From assembly GCA_002366635.1 (NCBI GenBank), contig DFBN01000116.1:1-15940 (forward strand): a DNA stretch of 15,940 bases, in the 5' to 3' direction. Origin of the DNA: Caldifarciminota bacterium UBA3079. Lineage in GTDB: Bacteria; Hydrothermota; Tepidihabitantia; Tepidihabitantales; Tepidihabitantaceae. Below, piece by piece: positions 1 through 5,946 of the stretch; position 1 is the first letter of the stretch, and every line of letters begins with the position of its first letter. Made by a program: the position numbers and the translations under genes. The notes below the pieces were generated by a model, which was given only the letters and a program-made list of their open reading frames with translations, was not told the origin of the DNA and did not search any database.

Positions 1-21
1 ACTTCACCTCACAATCCAAAT

Positions 22-276
22 TTACCCCCCCCCAGCATTCATTGTCAAGCTTTTCCTTCGCCCGGTGCGAAACGGCCCGTCCGAGCATGCCTCCAAAACT
101 TCCATTATGTTGTTGTCACACTCACGGCCCTGCTGGTATAGCCAAGCTTCGTCATCAGGGGCTGGGCAGAGGTTGAGAGCGTTGAAGCCAAACTGGCTCT
201 CATGGAACGCCACCCCCATCGCGGTCTGGACCGCAAGCATGACCGCGAGGGCTGCCAACTTTGTCGAAGTAGTCAT
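22..276 (-). CDS. Small exported Cys-containing protein of unknown function, ending at a G9 tract
   Basis: An 84-residue protein I do not recognise. Residues 1-22 look like a signal peptide (Lys near the start, then an Ala/Leu/Val-rich core), so the mature protein of about 60 residues is probably exported. It has three cysteines (about 37, 53 and 64) and a basic stretch near the C-terminus. The ATG is preceded by a strong AGGAGGAGGG Shine-Dalgarno that overlaps the stop of the upstream propeller gene, with 12 bases between the genes, so the two are very likely co-transcribed. The last codons are GGG GGG GGG TAA within a run of nine G. One extra G would keep the frame open to the window edge and add a fourth Cys, so the true C-terminus is uncertain. 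Existence of the gene is well supported by the ribosome site; function is unknown. Confidence 0.65.
   Translation of the reverse strand: MTTSTKLAALAVMLAVQTAMGVAFHESQFGFNALNLCPAPDDEAWLYQQGRECDNNIMEVLEACSDGPFRTGRRKSLTMNAGGG
26..34 (-). repeat. Homopolymeric tract of nine G (coding strand)
   Basis: Nine consecutive C on the plus strand, read as nine G in the last three sense codons of the small exported protein gene. A change of one base moves the stop codon: eight G would extend the protein by a few residues, and ten G would keep it open past the window edge. It could be a slippage tract or an assembly error. Confidence 0.9.
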
Positions 277-288
277 TCTGCCCTCCTC

Positions 289-1365
289 CTACTGGTTCTC
301 TGACGCCAGCTTCACTAGGTGCTGGCCAACAGCGATAATGTATCCACCGTCCTCAGTGTGCTCGCCCCATCTTGGCACGCCGCTCCTTTCACCCAGAGGG
401 GTCGCACTCCACATGCAGGTTCCTTGGGAGTCCGTTCGGATGAGGTACGGACGGTGGGAATAGCCGGTGATAAAGTAGCCGCCATCCGGAAGCTGCCGGA
501 CACCATATGCAAACGACGGGTGGTCGCCTCTGAATATCCTCTTCCATGTCTTGTGGCCCTGCGAGTCCGTCTTGAGCAGGACGGTGTTCTGCGTGTGGCT
601 GGGTATCGACGGATTCGGTCCGATTCCGGTGGCAATATAGCCGCCATCTGTCGTCTGCCGAACCGAGAAAATCACACCCACATCGTCGTACGTCCTGCCC
701 CACTGCAAATTGCCGAGCGAGTCGGTTTTCAGTAAAGCCTCGGCAGCCGTAATGTACCCGCCGTCTGCTGTTTGCTGTACCGGAATAGGACCACCACCCC
801 CAGTCTCACCCCCAGTCTCGCTGTAATAGTCAGGTAGCTTCCTGGTCCACTCGCAGTTGCCTTGAGCGTCGAGCTTCATCAGGTTCACGCCGCCTGTCGA
901 CCCCCAGATTCCGGCCGCGACATAGCCTCCATCGTTCGTCTGCTGGACGTCCATGGCGGATGACAGAAATGGTCCTGAGTATGACCACAGGGAATCCCCA
1001 AGTGAGTCGGTCTTCATGATAATCGCCTTGGAGCTGTCGGAATGGACGCCGGCGAGGATGTAACCACCATCGCTGGTCTGCCTGACTGCGAAGGCGAAGT
1101 CGTGGTCCGGCCCACCGTAGCTCCTCTGCCATAGCGTGTTGCCCAGGGAATCGGTCTTCAGCAAATATATGTCCAGGTTCGTCAGGCTCTTGCGCACATG
1201 TCCGGCCATGATGAAGCCATTATCACTTGTCTGTTGCACGCACTTGCAGATTGTGTCCCATGACCCGAAGGTCTTCTGCCACTGCACCGCTGGCGGGTTG
1301 CCGGCCAGCGCAGGACTGGCTAGGATAGCCGCGGCTGCAGCCAGCCCGATAATGCTTCTTTTCAT
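289..1365 (-). CDS. Exported seven-repeat beta-propeller-like protein
   Basis: A 358-residue protein with a signal peptide (residues 1-21, probable cut after SPALA). The rest is built from about seven copies of a motif of the form Q-T-x-D-G-G-Y-I-x-A-G, at about residues 44, 95, 141, 197, 236, 290 and 336. Between them lie KTDS-x-G-x-x-x-W segments. The first W-strand (VQWQKTFG) and the last strand (HLVKLA) look like the two halves of one repeat, as in propellers that close by joining N- and C-termini, so I infer a seven-bladed propeller. Blade four carries a Gly-rich insert near 183-193. Such repeats are common in secreted proteins of FCB-group and related candidate phyla; the role is unknown. 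No C-terminal sorting domain or membrane anchor is visible. A strong AGGAGG lies 5 bases before the ATG. It leads a two-gene unit with the small exported protein. Confidence 0.8.
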   Translation of the reverse strand: MKRSIIGLAAAAAILASPALAGNPPAVQWQKTFGSWDTICKCVQQTSDNGFIMAGHVRKSLTNLDIYLLKTDSLGNTLWQRSYGGPDHDFAFAVRQTSDGGYILAGVHSDSSKAIIMKTDSLGDSLWSYSGPFLSSAMDVQQTNDGGYVAAGIWGSTGGVNLMKLDAQGNCEWTRKLPDYYSETGGETGGGGPIPVQQTADGGYITAAEALLKTDSLGNLQWGRTYDDVGVIFSVRQTTDGGYIATGIGPNPSIPSHTQNTVLLKTDSQGHKTWKRIFRGDHPSFAYGVRQLPDGGYFITGYSHRPYLIRTDSQGTCMWSATPLGERSGVPRWGEHTEDGGYIIAVGQHLVKLASENQ

Positions 1366-1386
1366 CTTATCCTCCTAATTAGAGTC

Positions 1387-1407
1387 TGCCGCGCAGCGGC
1401 ATTCTTT
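1387..1407. repeat. Short direct repeat, copy 1 (with internal hairpin)
   Basis: The 21-base sequence starting TGCCGCGCAGCGGCATT recurs at 1461 with two differences. The first 15 bases form a stem of six base pairs (TGCCGC / GCGGCA) with a three-base loop. It lies in the leader region of the propeller gene. Confidence 0.6.
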
Positions 1408-1436
1408 AGACGGCACTGAGCCCAGGACCCAAGATA

Positions 1437-1457
1437 CCAGGTAACTAAGTAACCTGG
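1437..1457. repeat. 21-bp imperfect palindrome followed by TTTT
   Basis: The sequence from CCAGGT to ACCTGG is a palindrome except at its centre base and one symmetrical A/A pair. On the plus strand it is followed by four T, so it could be a weak terminator. It could equally be an operator for the propeller gene about 70 bases downstream on the minus strand. No gene ends into it on the plus strand, so the operator or remnant reading is at least as likely. Confidence 0.35.
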
Positions 1458-1460
1458 TTT

Positions 1461-1481
1461 TGCTGCGCAGCGGCATCCTTC
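1461..1481. repeat. Short direct repeat, copy 2
   Basis: Second copy, starting TGCTGCGCAGCGGCATC, 74 bases from the first. One stem base differs (C to T), which still allows a G-T pair in one strand. Its origin and role are unknown. Confidence 0.6.
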
Positions 1482-1558
1482 TTTGGTACAGGCAGTCTAA
1501 CGCCGCTCTGTTGCATAAGTAATTGAAGTCTCATCATTATTTCACCAGTAGGAATCAG

Positions 1559-1609
1559 GGACAACCGCCGTTTTCCGGCCGGGCTGTTGTCATTCATCAC
1601 GGTCAACTT
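1559..1609 (-). repeat. 51-bp dispersed repeat, copy A
   Basis: Aligns without gaps to 5853-5903 with 42 of 51 identical bases by hand count. Read on the minus strand in one frame, copy A gives KLTV-MNDNSPAGKRRLS and copy B gives KLTV-ANETGPLGKRWLS. The frame is thus intact in both copies, which hints at a coding origin. Copy A lies in otherwise gene-poor DNA between the PIN-domain gene and the propeller gene. Confidence 0.75.
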
Positions 1610-1697
1610 TTGCTCCAATTCGCTTGCGGGTTGAGACGATACAGGAGCCGAGGATTCAGGGAATCGAGGGGTCGAGTGACGAGCCTTTCGATGCTTC

Positions 1698-2102
1698 TCA
1701 TTGCGGTTGGAGAATATCAGCAGGTGTCTTCCTGCCGCGGTCGGCCTTGTCGAAGTGGGCATCGAAGCTGACAATCGTCAGGTTGTACTTCTCGGCCACC
1801 ACATACTGATACGCATCGTCGAAGTCAAGAGGAAAACGTTCTCTCGTCTTGGCCACAGTCAGTAGGTCGGCGAAGTCGAGGCTCACGTAGCGCACACCTG
1901 TATCCACCAGGAGGTCAGAGATAAACCGCACGAACACGTCGTCTCTCTTGTTGCGGGCCAGGATAATCCCGACCGAGTGCAGGGCGAAGTCAGTTATGGC
2001 GAGTTCGCCCAAAGGAACCGCCCGCAGGAAGTCACCTACTTACCCTGCTTGTTTCTGGTCCAGGAGCAGCTCAAGCCAGACGTTAGTGTCTACCAAGAGC
2101 AT
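1698..2102 (-). pseudogene. VapC-like PIN-domain toxin interrupted by an in-frame TAA at codon 21
   Basis: Read through one stop, the frame encodes 134 residues, the usual size of a VapC-type PIN ribonuclease. The ATG at 2102 begins MLLVDTNVWLELLLDQKQAG, with the first catalytic Asp (LVDTN). Codon 21 is TAA (2042-2040), and the same frame then continues VGDFLRAVPLGELAITDF to residue 134. Later acidic positions are present in FPLDFDDAY and VSFDAHFD. There is no frameshift: one base change (for example GAA to TAA) explains it. A shorter product could begin at the TTG at 2012 but would lack the first catalytic Asp. The ATG overlaps the end of the antitoxin gene by 20 bases, the usual coupled TA layout. 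PIN toxins cleave RNA, often tRNA, when freed from antitoxin. The toxin is probably dead here unless the stop is read through or is a sequence error. Confidence 0.8.
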
Positions 2103-2316
2103 CGTTCGCCCGCCATTCCGAGGCTTTGTGTTGGAGTTCGATCGAGGTGTATTCGTCGCGCAAATCCTTCAAGCCTCCAGCCCAGTCCAGACGCAGTTTC
2201 TTGCGGGTCGGACGCGCCCTCTTCTGTCCGAGAAAACGGGCGAAGTCCCGGACTTCCTCCTGGAGCCTCTCCGGAAGCTTCTTTGTCAACTCCACTACTT
2301 CTTCAACTGTCTTCAT
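2083..2316 (-). CDS. VapB-like (DUF2281-type) antitoxin
   Basis: A 77-residue protein, mostly charged and predicted helical. The N-terminal half (KTVEEVVELTKKLPERLQEE) and the VRDFARFLGQK segment resemble DUF2281-type antitoxins. The C-terminal tail (LKDLRDEYTSIELQHKASEW) is the part that in such proteins wraps the PIN toxin. It would bind the partner toxin and repress the operon, as is known for the family. The start has a clear GAGGTGA Shine-Dalgarno just before the ATG, and a promoter lies about 25 bases upstream. Its last 20 bases overlap the start of the broken toxin gene. The antitoxin is intact while the toxin is not, a state expected of a decaying module or one retained for antitoxin activity. 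Family assignment is by pattern, not by search. Confidence 0.75.
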   Translation of the reverse strand: MKTVEEVVELTKKLPERLQEEVRDFARFLGQKRARPTRKKLRLDWAGGLKDLRDEYTSIELQHKASEWRANDALGRH

Positions 2317-2341
2317 CGGTCACCTCACGTCTTCTGCAACC

Positions 2342-2369
2342 AATATAGCCCCTCTCGTCACCGAATCAA
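2342..2369 (-). promoter_or_regulatory. Promoter of the TA module
   Basis: On the minus strand TTGATT (2369-2364), a 16-base spacer, then TATATT (2347-2342). The start of transcription would be near 2335, about 19 bases before the antitoxin ATG, leaving room for its Shine-Dalgarno. Inverted arms GTCAC (2357-2361) and GTGAC (from about 2378) flank the -35 box and could be an operator for autoregulation. Prediction by eye. Confidence 0.5.
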
Positions 2370-2405
2370 GCACGGGAGTGACGGGGTCGGGCTTGAGGGC
2401 GGTGG

Positions 2406-3734
2406 TCATTGGCCGGTTCCGTTGTGTTCCTCGCTCGCGGGTTGGGTGTCGTCAAAGAGCGAGCTCTGACGAGGCTGCTGCGGTTTCCACTGATAGCGAA
2501 GAGGCTTGCTCAGCTTCCCGGCGTATCCTTCGCCTACCGCTCGCCCCAGCCAGTCATTGAGTTGCGTTCTGCTGACATCGATGGACTTGAGCAGTTGCTC
2601 CGGTGTAGCAGGTGCCCTGGCGGTGAGAAGCTCCAACTGATGGAGAAAGTGGTCATAGCCGCGCCGGCTGTCCGGCACTTCCTTGCCTGCCGCGGGCAGG
2701 TCGGCGCTTCCCGAGCCCGGCCGGTATTCCACTGAGCCATCTGACGCCGATGATTGCGGAGTTGGTCCGTCGAACAGTCTGGGGCCTGACCGGTCCATCG
2801 GTTTCGCCAGGTCTGGAGCGAATAGCGCGGAAAGCTGAATCTCGCCATCAGGCAGCCATTGAGCGCCCCGCTTCACCAGTTCGGAGTTACCCGAAGCCGG
2901 GTCCTGATGCGACTTGACCCAGAGCGGCACCCAGCCCTTCTTCAGGTTCTCGGTCGCGCCACTCCACGTGCCTCCTCTTTCTTTGCCGGCAGCAATCACG
3001 ATTGCCGCATCGGCCAGGCAGTAAATGTACCGGTTCCGCGCCATGGCATTGCCCACATCGAATCCTGCTTCTGGGTTGAAGGGTGAAACCAGCGCAATAT
3101 CTCCGGCCATCAATGCCTTGCGGTACTTGGCCGATGTCGCTGCGCGGAGCAGGCTGTTCGACAGGACGCCCACGGCAGTTCCTTCCCGTTCCAGCGCGCC
3201 GGACATCGCGGCCTCGTCTACGCCTCGTGCCCCGCCCGAAACGACGGACAGGCCCTGCAGCGCCGCCTCGCCGCCCATGTGCCTGGTGAAGGCGAGATCC
3301 TGCTCGCTTGGATACCGCGAGCCGACGACCGCGATACCGCCCTGATTCAACAGATTCCGCCTGCCGCACCCGAAGAGCACCGGCGGCGAGGCAGTCTTGA
3401 GCCGTTTCTTAAGGCGCGCAGGATAGACCGGGTCGGCTCGGGTCAACACCCACAGTCCGGCACGTTCCCACTTCTCCGCGGCCAAGCCCAGGGCCCCTGC
3501 CCGGGCTAGCAGGTGCCGTATGCGCTCCGGTGTAACCGTGCGGTCAACCCAATCGGCCAGGACCCCGGCAGGGTCTTGCCGCAGGAGCGCGTCGGGAAAG
3601 ACTTCGTGGTCTTTGAGCCATTGGGCGAATCGCCCCCATTCCGTCGGTGACAGCGGCTTCGGCTCATCTTTCATCGGCTTGCCGAAATACGTGGTCAACA
3701 GCAACACCGCCTGGGTCTGAGTGCTGATACTCAT
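2406..3734 (-). CDS. Variant DprA/Smf Rossmann-fold DNA-processing protein, partner of RecQ-PRT
   Basis: 442 residues. Positions about 1-110 form an N-terminal region (PTEWGRFAQWL at 30-40). Residues 115-285 are a DprA/Smf Rossmann domain: IAVVGSR (134-140), VVSGGARGVDEAA (164-176), RNRYIYCLADAAIVIAAG (233-250) and RGGTWSGATENLKKGWVPLWV (253-273). A low-complexity linker (about 310-355) leads to a C-terminal winged-helix-like segment (about 365-417). DprA proteins bind single-stranded DNA. This one differs from competence DprA: the usual His after GID-x-x-A is Met, and the usual SGSLITA-like motif reads GGTWSGA. The ATG is one base after the recQ stop, so the two are translationally coupled. 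I infer a dedicated partner of this helicase, not a transformation protein. No com genes are nearby. Confidence 0.8.
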   Translation of the reverse strand: MSISTQTQAVLLLTTYFGKPMKDEPKPLSPTEWGRFAQWLKDHEVFPDALLRQDPAGVLADWVDRTVTPERIRHLLARAGALGLAAEKWERAGLWVLTRADPVYPARLKKRLKTASPPVLFGCGRRNLLNQGGIAVVGSRYPSEQDLAFTRHMGGEAALQGLSVVSGGARGVDEAAMSGALEREGTAVGVLSNSLLRAATSAKYRKALMAGDIALVSPFNPEAGFDVGNAMARNRYIYCLADAAIVIAAGKERGGTWSGATENLKKGWVPLWVKSHQDPASGNSELVKRGAQWLPDGEIQLSALFAPDLAKPMDRSGPRLFDGPTPQSSASDGSVEYRPGSGSADLPAAGKEVPDSRRGYDHFLHQLELLTARAPATPEQLLKSIDVSRTQLNDWLGRAVGEGYAGKLSKPLRYQWKPQQPRQSSLFDDTQPASEEHNGTGQ

Positions 3735-3735
3735 C

Positions 3736-5862
3736 TCATCCCCTGTTGCTCGTGGTCGCCAACGCTATCGGCAAGACCGGGCCGGCCCCCGCTTGTCGCA
3801 AGAGGGCCGACACGACCGTCATAGTCCAGGTCGAATCAACTATGTCGTCCACCAGCAGGACGGGTCCGTCCCGGACATCATCGTTGATCTCGAATACACC
3901 ATCGAGATTGGCGCATTGGCGGAAGCGATTCTGCTGGAGCTTCTGGGGTTGGTTGGCTCGCACTTTGGTAACTGCGGCCACGAACGGCAGCCCGAGAAGG
4001 CCTGCCACACGCTGTGCAAGGTCCGGAACCAGGCGCGGACGGCCAAGCGACGGAACACACGTTACCCAGGTCGGCACCAGGTCAGGTTGCCAGCGGTCGT
4101 GTATCATCTCAACCAGGGCGGAGGCCAACTCGTCACGGAAGTGTCCGGAATGCTTGTCTTCGGCTACGAGTTGCCCCCAGCCGGCATCACCCCAGCGGGA
4201 AAGAACCCGGCCGGTTTCCGCCCGGAGGTTCTCAGGAAGATTGCCTTGGAATCCATATTCCCGGAACGCATCGGCCGCTACCTGTCTCCGGCAGGTCAAA
4301 GGCAATTCGGACTGCTTGAGGAATCGAACGGCTTCGACTGCGCTGGCCTGCGAGTAGGCCTCGGCGACCACCGGATGGCCGATGCACCGCGCACACCTAC
4401 CGCACGGGCGAGAGTTTTCGTCGTCCAGGGCCCGCGCCAGGAACACCATCAGGCACTCGCGGCTGTCTATGTAATCCTGCACCTCTTGCCATTCCGCCTC
4501 TCGCTGCCGGGTTAACCGCTGGATATGTGCGTGGTCCATACTGTATTCCACTGGAGTCCGTTTCCAGTGTCTTGAGTCCTTGATGACCGGCGCCGGGCTG
4601 TCAACCGACAGGAACTTCAGCACCTTTTCGATCTGGCCCTTGCGCAGGTTGACCGACTCCTCGATCTGCCGTTCGGTAAGCCCGTCGCTTCCTGCCAGCG
4701 ATTTCAGAATGGCGTTGACGTGGCCTTCATTCGGGAAAGCGCCGCGACGGAAGAACTCGTGAATCTCCTTGTCCTCTCGACCTGACAGCAGCACCCCGAA
4801 AGCGCGGTCAATCGCCCGTCCGGCCCGGCCTACCTGCTGGTAGTAGGTAATGATCGAACTCGGGGCCTGGTAGTGAACGACGAATCCGAGGTCGGGTTTG
4901 TCGTACCCCATCCCGAGCGCCGTTGTTGCCACCAGGGCCTTGATTCGGTTGTCTCGCAGCATGTCTTCGAGATGCCGGCGACACGCGTTGGAATCGGGAA
5001 ACTCCGGCGACTTCACATCACTGTAGTAGGCTTTGGCCTCGATGCCGTTATATTCCAACCAATCCGCAACCTGGTCGGCATCGCGTCTGGTGAGCGTGTA
5101 GACAATGCCGGTCCCGGGCAGTTCCGGGATATGCTCGGCGAGCCAGGCCAGGCGCGCTGACTGGTCCGGCAGGCGCAGGGTTTGCAGGACGAGGCTTTCC
5201 CGCATCAGGGGTCCGCGCTGCACCTGGATGCCGCCCAACTGACTACAGACATCGTCAAGCACACGGTTGTTCGCGGTCGCCGTAGTGCCCAGCACGGGCA
5301 TGTTCGGCGGCATGTACTTCAGCACGTTCACCAGACGGCGGTAATCAGGACGGAAGTCGTGCCCCCAGTCGGAAATGCAGTGGGCCTCATCCACCACCAG
5401 GAGGCCGATTCGATTGGCGACCGGCAGCAGCACGCTCTGGACGAACTCGTCGTTGGCCAGACGCTCCGGGGAGATAAGTAAGGCGTCGGCCTCGTTATTG
5501 AGAATCGCTTGCGTGAGCTCCGGCCAGTCCTCCCGGTTAGTCGAGTTGACGGTCAGCGCCTTGATGCGAAGACGATCTGCGGCTTCGATCTGGTTTCGCA
5601 TCAGCGCCAGCAGGGGTGAGACGATCAACGTCGGCCCGGACCCGCGGTCGCGCAGAATCCGAGTGGCGATGAAGTACACCGAACTCTTGCCCCAGCCCGT
5701 TCGCTGCACGACCAGGAGTCTCTTCCGTTGATTCACCAAAGCGTCAATTGCCTCCCATTGGCCGGGCCGGAAGTCGGCATCGGCTGTGCCCAGAGCCTTC
5801 CGTAGCAGGCCGCAAGCCTGGCCGCGGTCGCTCATCATCTTGGGGGCATCATGGACAACCAC
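3736..5862 (-). CDS. RecQ-type DNA helicase fused to a ComF-like phosphoribosyltransferase domain
   Basis: 708 residues. Helicase motifs: FRPGQWEAI (31-39), Walker A RTGWGKS (54-60), DEAHCISDWGHDFRPDY (158-174), TTATA (193-197), and ALVATTALGMGYDKPD with YYQQVGRAGR (309-349). A RecQ-type zinc site follows (C470, C487, C490, C493). There is no HRDC domain; residues about 500-708 instead look like a phosphoribosyltransferase, with VLLVDDIVDSTWTM (668-681) at the PRPP-loop position. The usual T-T-G-x-T is S-T-W-T, so catalysis is doubtful and the domain may bind a nucleotide or DNA. I recall RecQ-PRT fusions beside DprA-like genes in other bacteria, especially actinobacteria, but have not checked. 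The GTG start has AGGA five bases upstream; ATGs at codons 9 and 10 are alternatives with poorer ribosome sites. It is first in the operon, with dprA one base after the stop. Confidence 0.85.
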   Translation of the reverse strand: MVVHDAPKMMSDRGQACGLLRKALGTADADFRPGQWEAIDALVNQRKRLLVVQRTGWGKSSVYFIATRILRDRGSGPTLIVSPLLALMRNQIEAADRLRIKALTVNSTNREDWPELTQAILNNEADALLISPERLANDEFVQSVLLPVANRIGLLVVDEAHCISDWGHDFRPDYRRLVNVLKYMPPNMPVLGTTATANNRVLDDVCSQLGGIQVQRGPLMRESLVLQTLRLPDQSARLAWLAEHIPELPGTGIVYTLTRRDADQVADWLEYNGIEAKAYYSDVKSPEFPDSNACRRHLEDMLRDNRIKALVATTALGMGYDKPDLGFVVHYQAPSSIITYYQQVGRAGRAIDRAFGVLLSGREDKEIHEFFRRGAFPNEGHVNAILKSLAGSDGLTERQIEESVNLRKGQIEKVLKFLSVDSPAPVIKDSRHWKRTPVEYSMDHAHIQRLTRQREAEWQEVQDYIDSRECLMVFLARALDDENSRPCGRCARCIGHPVVAEAYSQASAVEAVRFLKQSELPLTCRRQVAADAFREYGFQGNLPENLRAETGRVLSRWGDAGWGQLVAEDKHSGHFRDELASALVEMIHDRWQPDLVPTWVTCVPSLGRPRLVPDLAQRVAGLLGLPFVAAVTKVRANQPQKLQQNRFRQCANLDGVFEINDDVRDGPVLLVDDIVDSTWTMTVVSALLRQAGAGPVLPIALATTSNRG

Positions 5863-5903
5863 CGTTTTCCTAGCGGGCCGGTTTCATTCGCCACGGTCAA
5901 CTT
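5853..5903 (-). repeat. 51-bp dispersed repeat, copy B
   Basis: Copy B of the repeat at 1559-1609 lies between the -10 box and the start codon of the recQ-PRT gene and runs into its first codons. It supplies the AGGA ribosome site and the GTG start. Its protein-like frame has a TAG just upstream, so it is not a gene now. Confidence 0.75.
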
Positions 5904-5929
5904 CTACCCGAAAACCGCCCGCGTGTCAA
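5901..5929 (-). promoter_or_regulatory. Promoter of the recQ-PRT/dprA operon
   Basis: On the minus strand a perfect TTGACA (5929-5924), a 17-base spacer, then TAGAAG (5906-5901). Transcription would start near 5894, giving a leader of about 32 bases that contains copy B of the 51-base repeat and the AGGA ribosome site. The -35 box lies 18 bases after the stop of the upstream glycosylase gene. No terminator was seen between them, so some read-through from uvrB is possible. Confidence 0.5.
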
Positions 5930-5946
5930 GGAAAACGCAGCACGCA

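Larger units (their letters stand above)
1366..1697. other. 332-bp gene-poor stretch with small repeats
   Basis: This stretch lies between the start of the propeller gene and the end of the PIN-domain gene. It holds two copies of a 21-base direct repeat, an imperfect 21-base palindrome and copy A of a 51-base dispersed repeat, each listed separately. A minus-strand frame of 50 codons (1597 to 1445, ATG to TAA) runs through it, with a basic segment GKRRLSLIPTGEIMMRLQ. It has no Shine-Dalgarno sequence and I do not recognise it, so I treat it as a possible gene remnant. A weak promoter-like pair (TTGGGT, 16 bases, TCTAAA) before the propeller gene is not convincing. Confidence 0.6.

Noticed and set aside
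65..463. Plus-strand frame opposite the small exported protein and the propeller
   Set aside because: It overlaps two better supported minus-strand genes with signal peptides and Shine-Dalgarno sites.
289..1365. CRISPR-like or tandem DNA repeats in the propeller gene
   Set aside because: The repetition is at protein level with diverged DNA and fits propeller blades.
1445..1774. 109-codon minus-strand frame overlapping the end of the PIN gene
   Set aside because: The first half is a shadow of the PIN gene; only the last 50 codons lie in free DNA, without a ribosome site. Noted as a possible remnant, not called as a gene.
2040..2042. Alternative genetic code as the cause of the in-frame TAA
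   Set aside because: Other genes in the window end at TAA, TAG and TGA at the expected family lengths, so the standard code holds.
2348..2390. Terminator for the recQ-PRT/dprA operon before the TA module
   Set aside because: The inverted arms are broken by a bulge and there is no T tract; an operator role is at least as likely.
3721..4515. 264-codon plus-strand frame inside the recQ-PRT gene
   Set aside because: High-GC shadow of a clear helicase gene; no family features.
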